Shown: positions 14,034 to 14,345 of the stretch, piece after piece | Layout of the letters: each line of letters opens with the position of its first letter | Position numbering within the stretch: the stretch's first letter is position 1 | NCBI GenBank assembly: GCA_030610965.1 | Contig: JAUWQU010000014.1 | Coordinates: 1 to 14,345, forward strand | Origin: Phycisphaerae bacterium | GTDB lineage: Bacteria > Planctomycetota > Phycisphaerae > SM23-33 | Length of the DNA: 14,345 nucleotides | Reading direction: 5' to 3' | Notes under the pieces: model-generated | Told to the model about the DNA's origin: nothing | The model's database searches: none | The model's input: the letters and a program-made list of their open reading frames with translations, nothing else | Position numbers and translations under genes: made by a program

Positions 14034-14345
14034 TTACCTCCGCCTGCGCAGGATCGCCAACGCGCCGATGGCCAGCAGGCCGAGCGTCGCCGGGCCTGGG
14101 ATCGTGCCGGAAGCGCCCGCGATGGTCGCGCCGTAGTTGCCCTGCAGAATCTGCAGGTCGGCCCAGTCGACGTCGCCGTCGCCGTCGAAGTCGCCGTCGG
14201 CCAGCGTGGCGCCCGTGGGTTGGCCCATGTTGGTCTTCAGGGTGATGTAGTCGGCCGCGTCAACGTCGAGGTCGCCGTCGGCGTCGCCGAGCAGCGCCGT
14301 AATGCCGATGCCGGTGATGTACACCCGGCCGGCAAGGTCGTCGGA
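14034..14345 (-). CDS. C-terminal part of a second dockerin-like/PEP-CTERM protein (runs off the right edge)
   Basis: The frame is open from the right edge and stops at 14034-14036, giving 103 residues. It has a dockerin-like pair of calcium loops (GDADGDLDVDAADYITLKTN and GDFDGDGDVDWADLQILQGN) and ends in a PEP-CTERM-like signal, IPGPATLGLLAIGALAILRR plus RR. The module is very close to the end of the 10086-13523 protein at both protein and DNA level, so the two share a recently copied C-terminal cassette. The diagnostic Glu of the P-E-P motif is Gly here (GGC codon, plus 14094-14096). An apparent GTG start at 14324 is not used, since coding sequence continues upstream without interruption. 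Expected location is the cell surface or matrix; what the missing N-terminal part does is unknown. Confidence 0.85.
   Translation of the reverse strand, partial: SDDLAGRVYITGIGITALLGDADGDLDVDAADYITLKTNMGQPTGATLADGDFDGDGDVDWADLQILQGNYGATIAGASGTIPGPATLGLLAIGALAILRRRR

Overview
The window looks like GC-rich Planctomycetota DNA, most likely from the Phycisphaerae or Sedimentisphaerales side. The signs are exported sugar-active enzymes beside a Tat-exported Gfo/Idh/MocA oxidoreductase, a HEAT-repeat secreted protein of planctomycete type, and large surface proteins ending in a dockerin-like module plus a PEP-CTERM sorting signal. This assignment rests on gene content and motif style only.

Layout. 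Bases 1-533 are debris: the C-terminal end of an IS4-type transposase (2-91) and a small doubtful ORF (110-358). At 534-1460 lies a secreted chimera that begins as a HEAT-repeat protein and ends as the C-terminus of a Gfo/Idh/MocA oxidoreductase. Bases 1713-7838 hold a plus-strand block of exported carbohydrate genes: a GH95-like hydrolase (1713-3926), a DUF5703-type hydrolase overlapping it by 4 bp (3923-6202), and a Tat-exported oxidoreductase (6477-7838). A GH29 alpha-L-fucosidase with a C-terminal discoidin/CBM32-like domain follows (8094-9536). Bases 9537-10085 hold gene remnants and dispersed repeats. The minus strand then carries a 1145-residue autotransporter-repeat/dockerin/PEP-CTERM protein (10086-13523) and the C-terminal end of a second one that runs off the right edge (14034-14345).

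How the genes may work together. The GH95-like, DUF5703 and GH29 enzymes suggest capture and exo-trimming of fucosylated (or L-galactose-containing) glycans outside the cytoplasm, with the oxidoreductase acting on a released sugar or glycoside. No sulfatase, transporter or regulator gene lies in the window, so the substrate is open. The PEP-CTERM proteins are probably surface or extracellular-matrix proteins, and nothing in the sequence ties them to the enzymes except proximity.

Most notable. A 98-nt element occurs twice (9875-9972 and 13809-13906), each time a little past the stop codon of one of the two PEP-CTERM genes. Both copies fold into the same long hairpin. Of five differences between them, two form a compensatory G:C to A:T exchange in the stem and three lie in one unpaired bulge. 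That is direct evidence that the structure is conserved. The first PEP-CTERM gene also has a near-consensus promoter with a dyad inside its spacer and four perfect 14-bp tandem repeats in its predicted leader.
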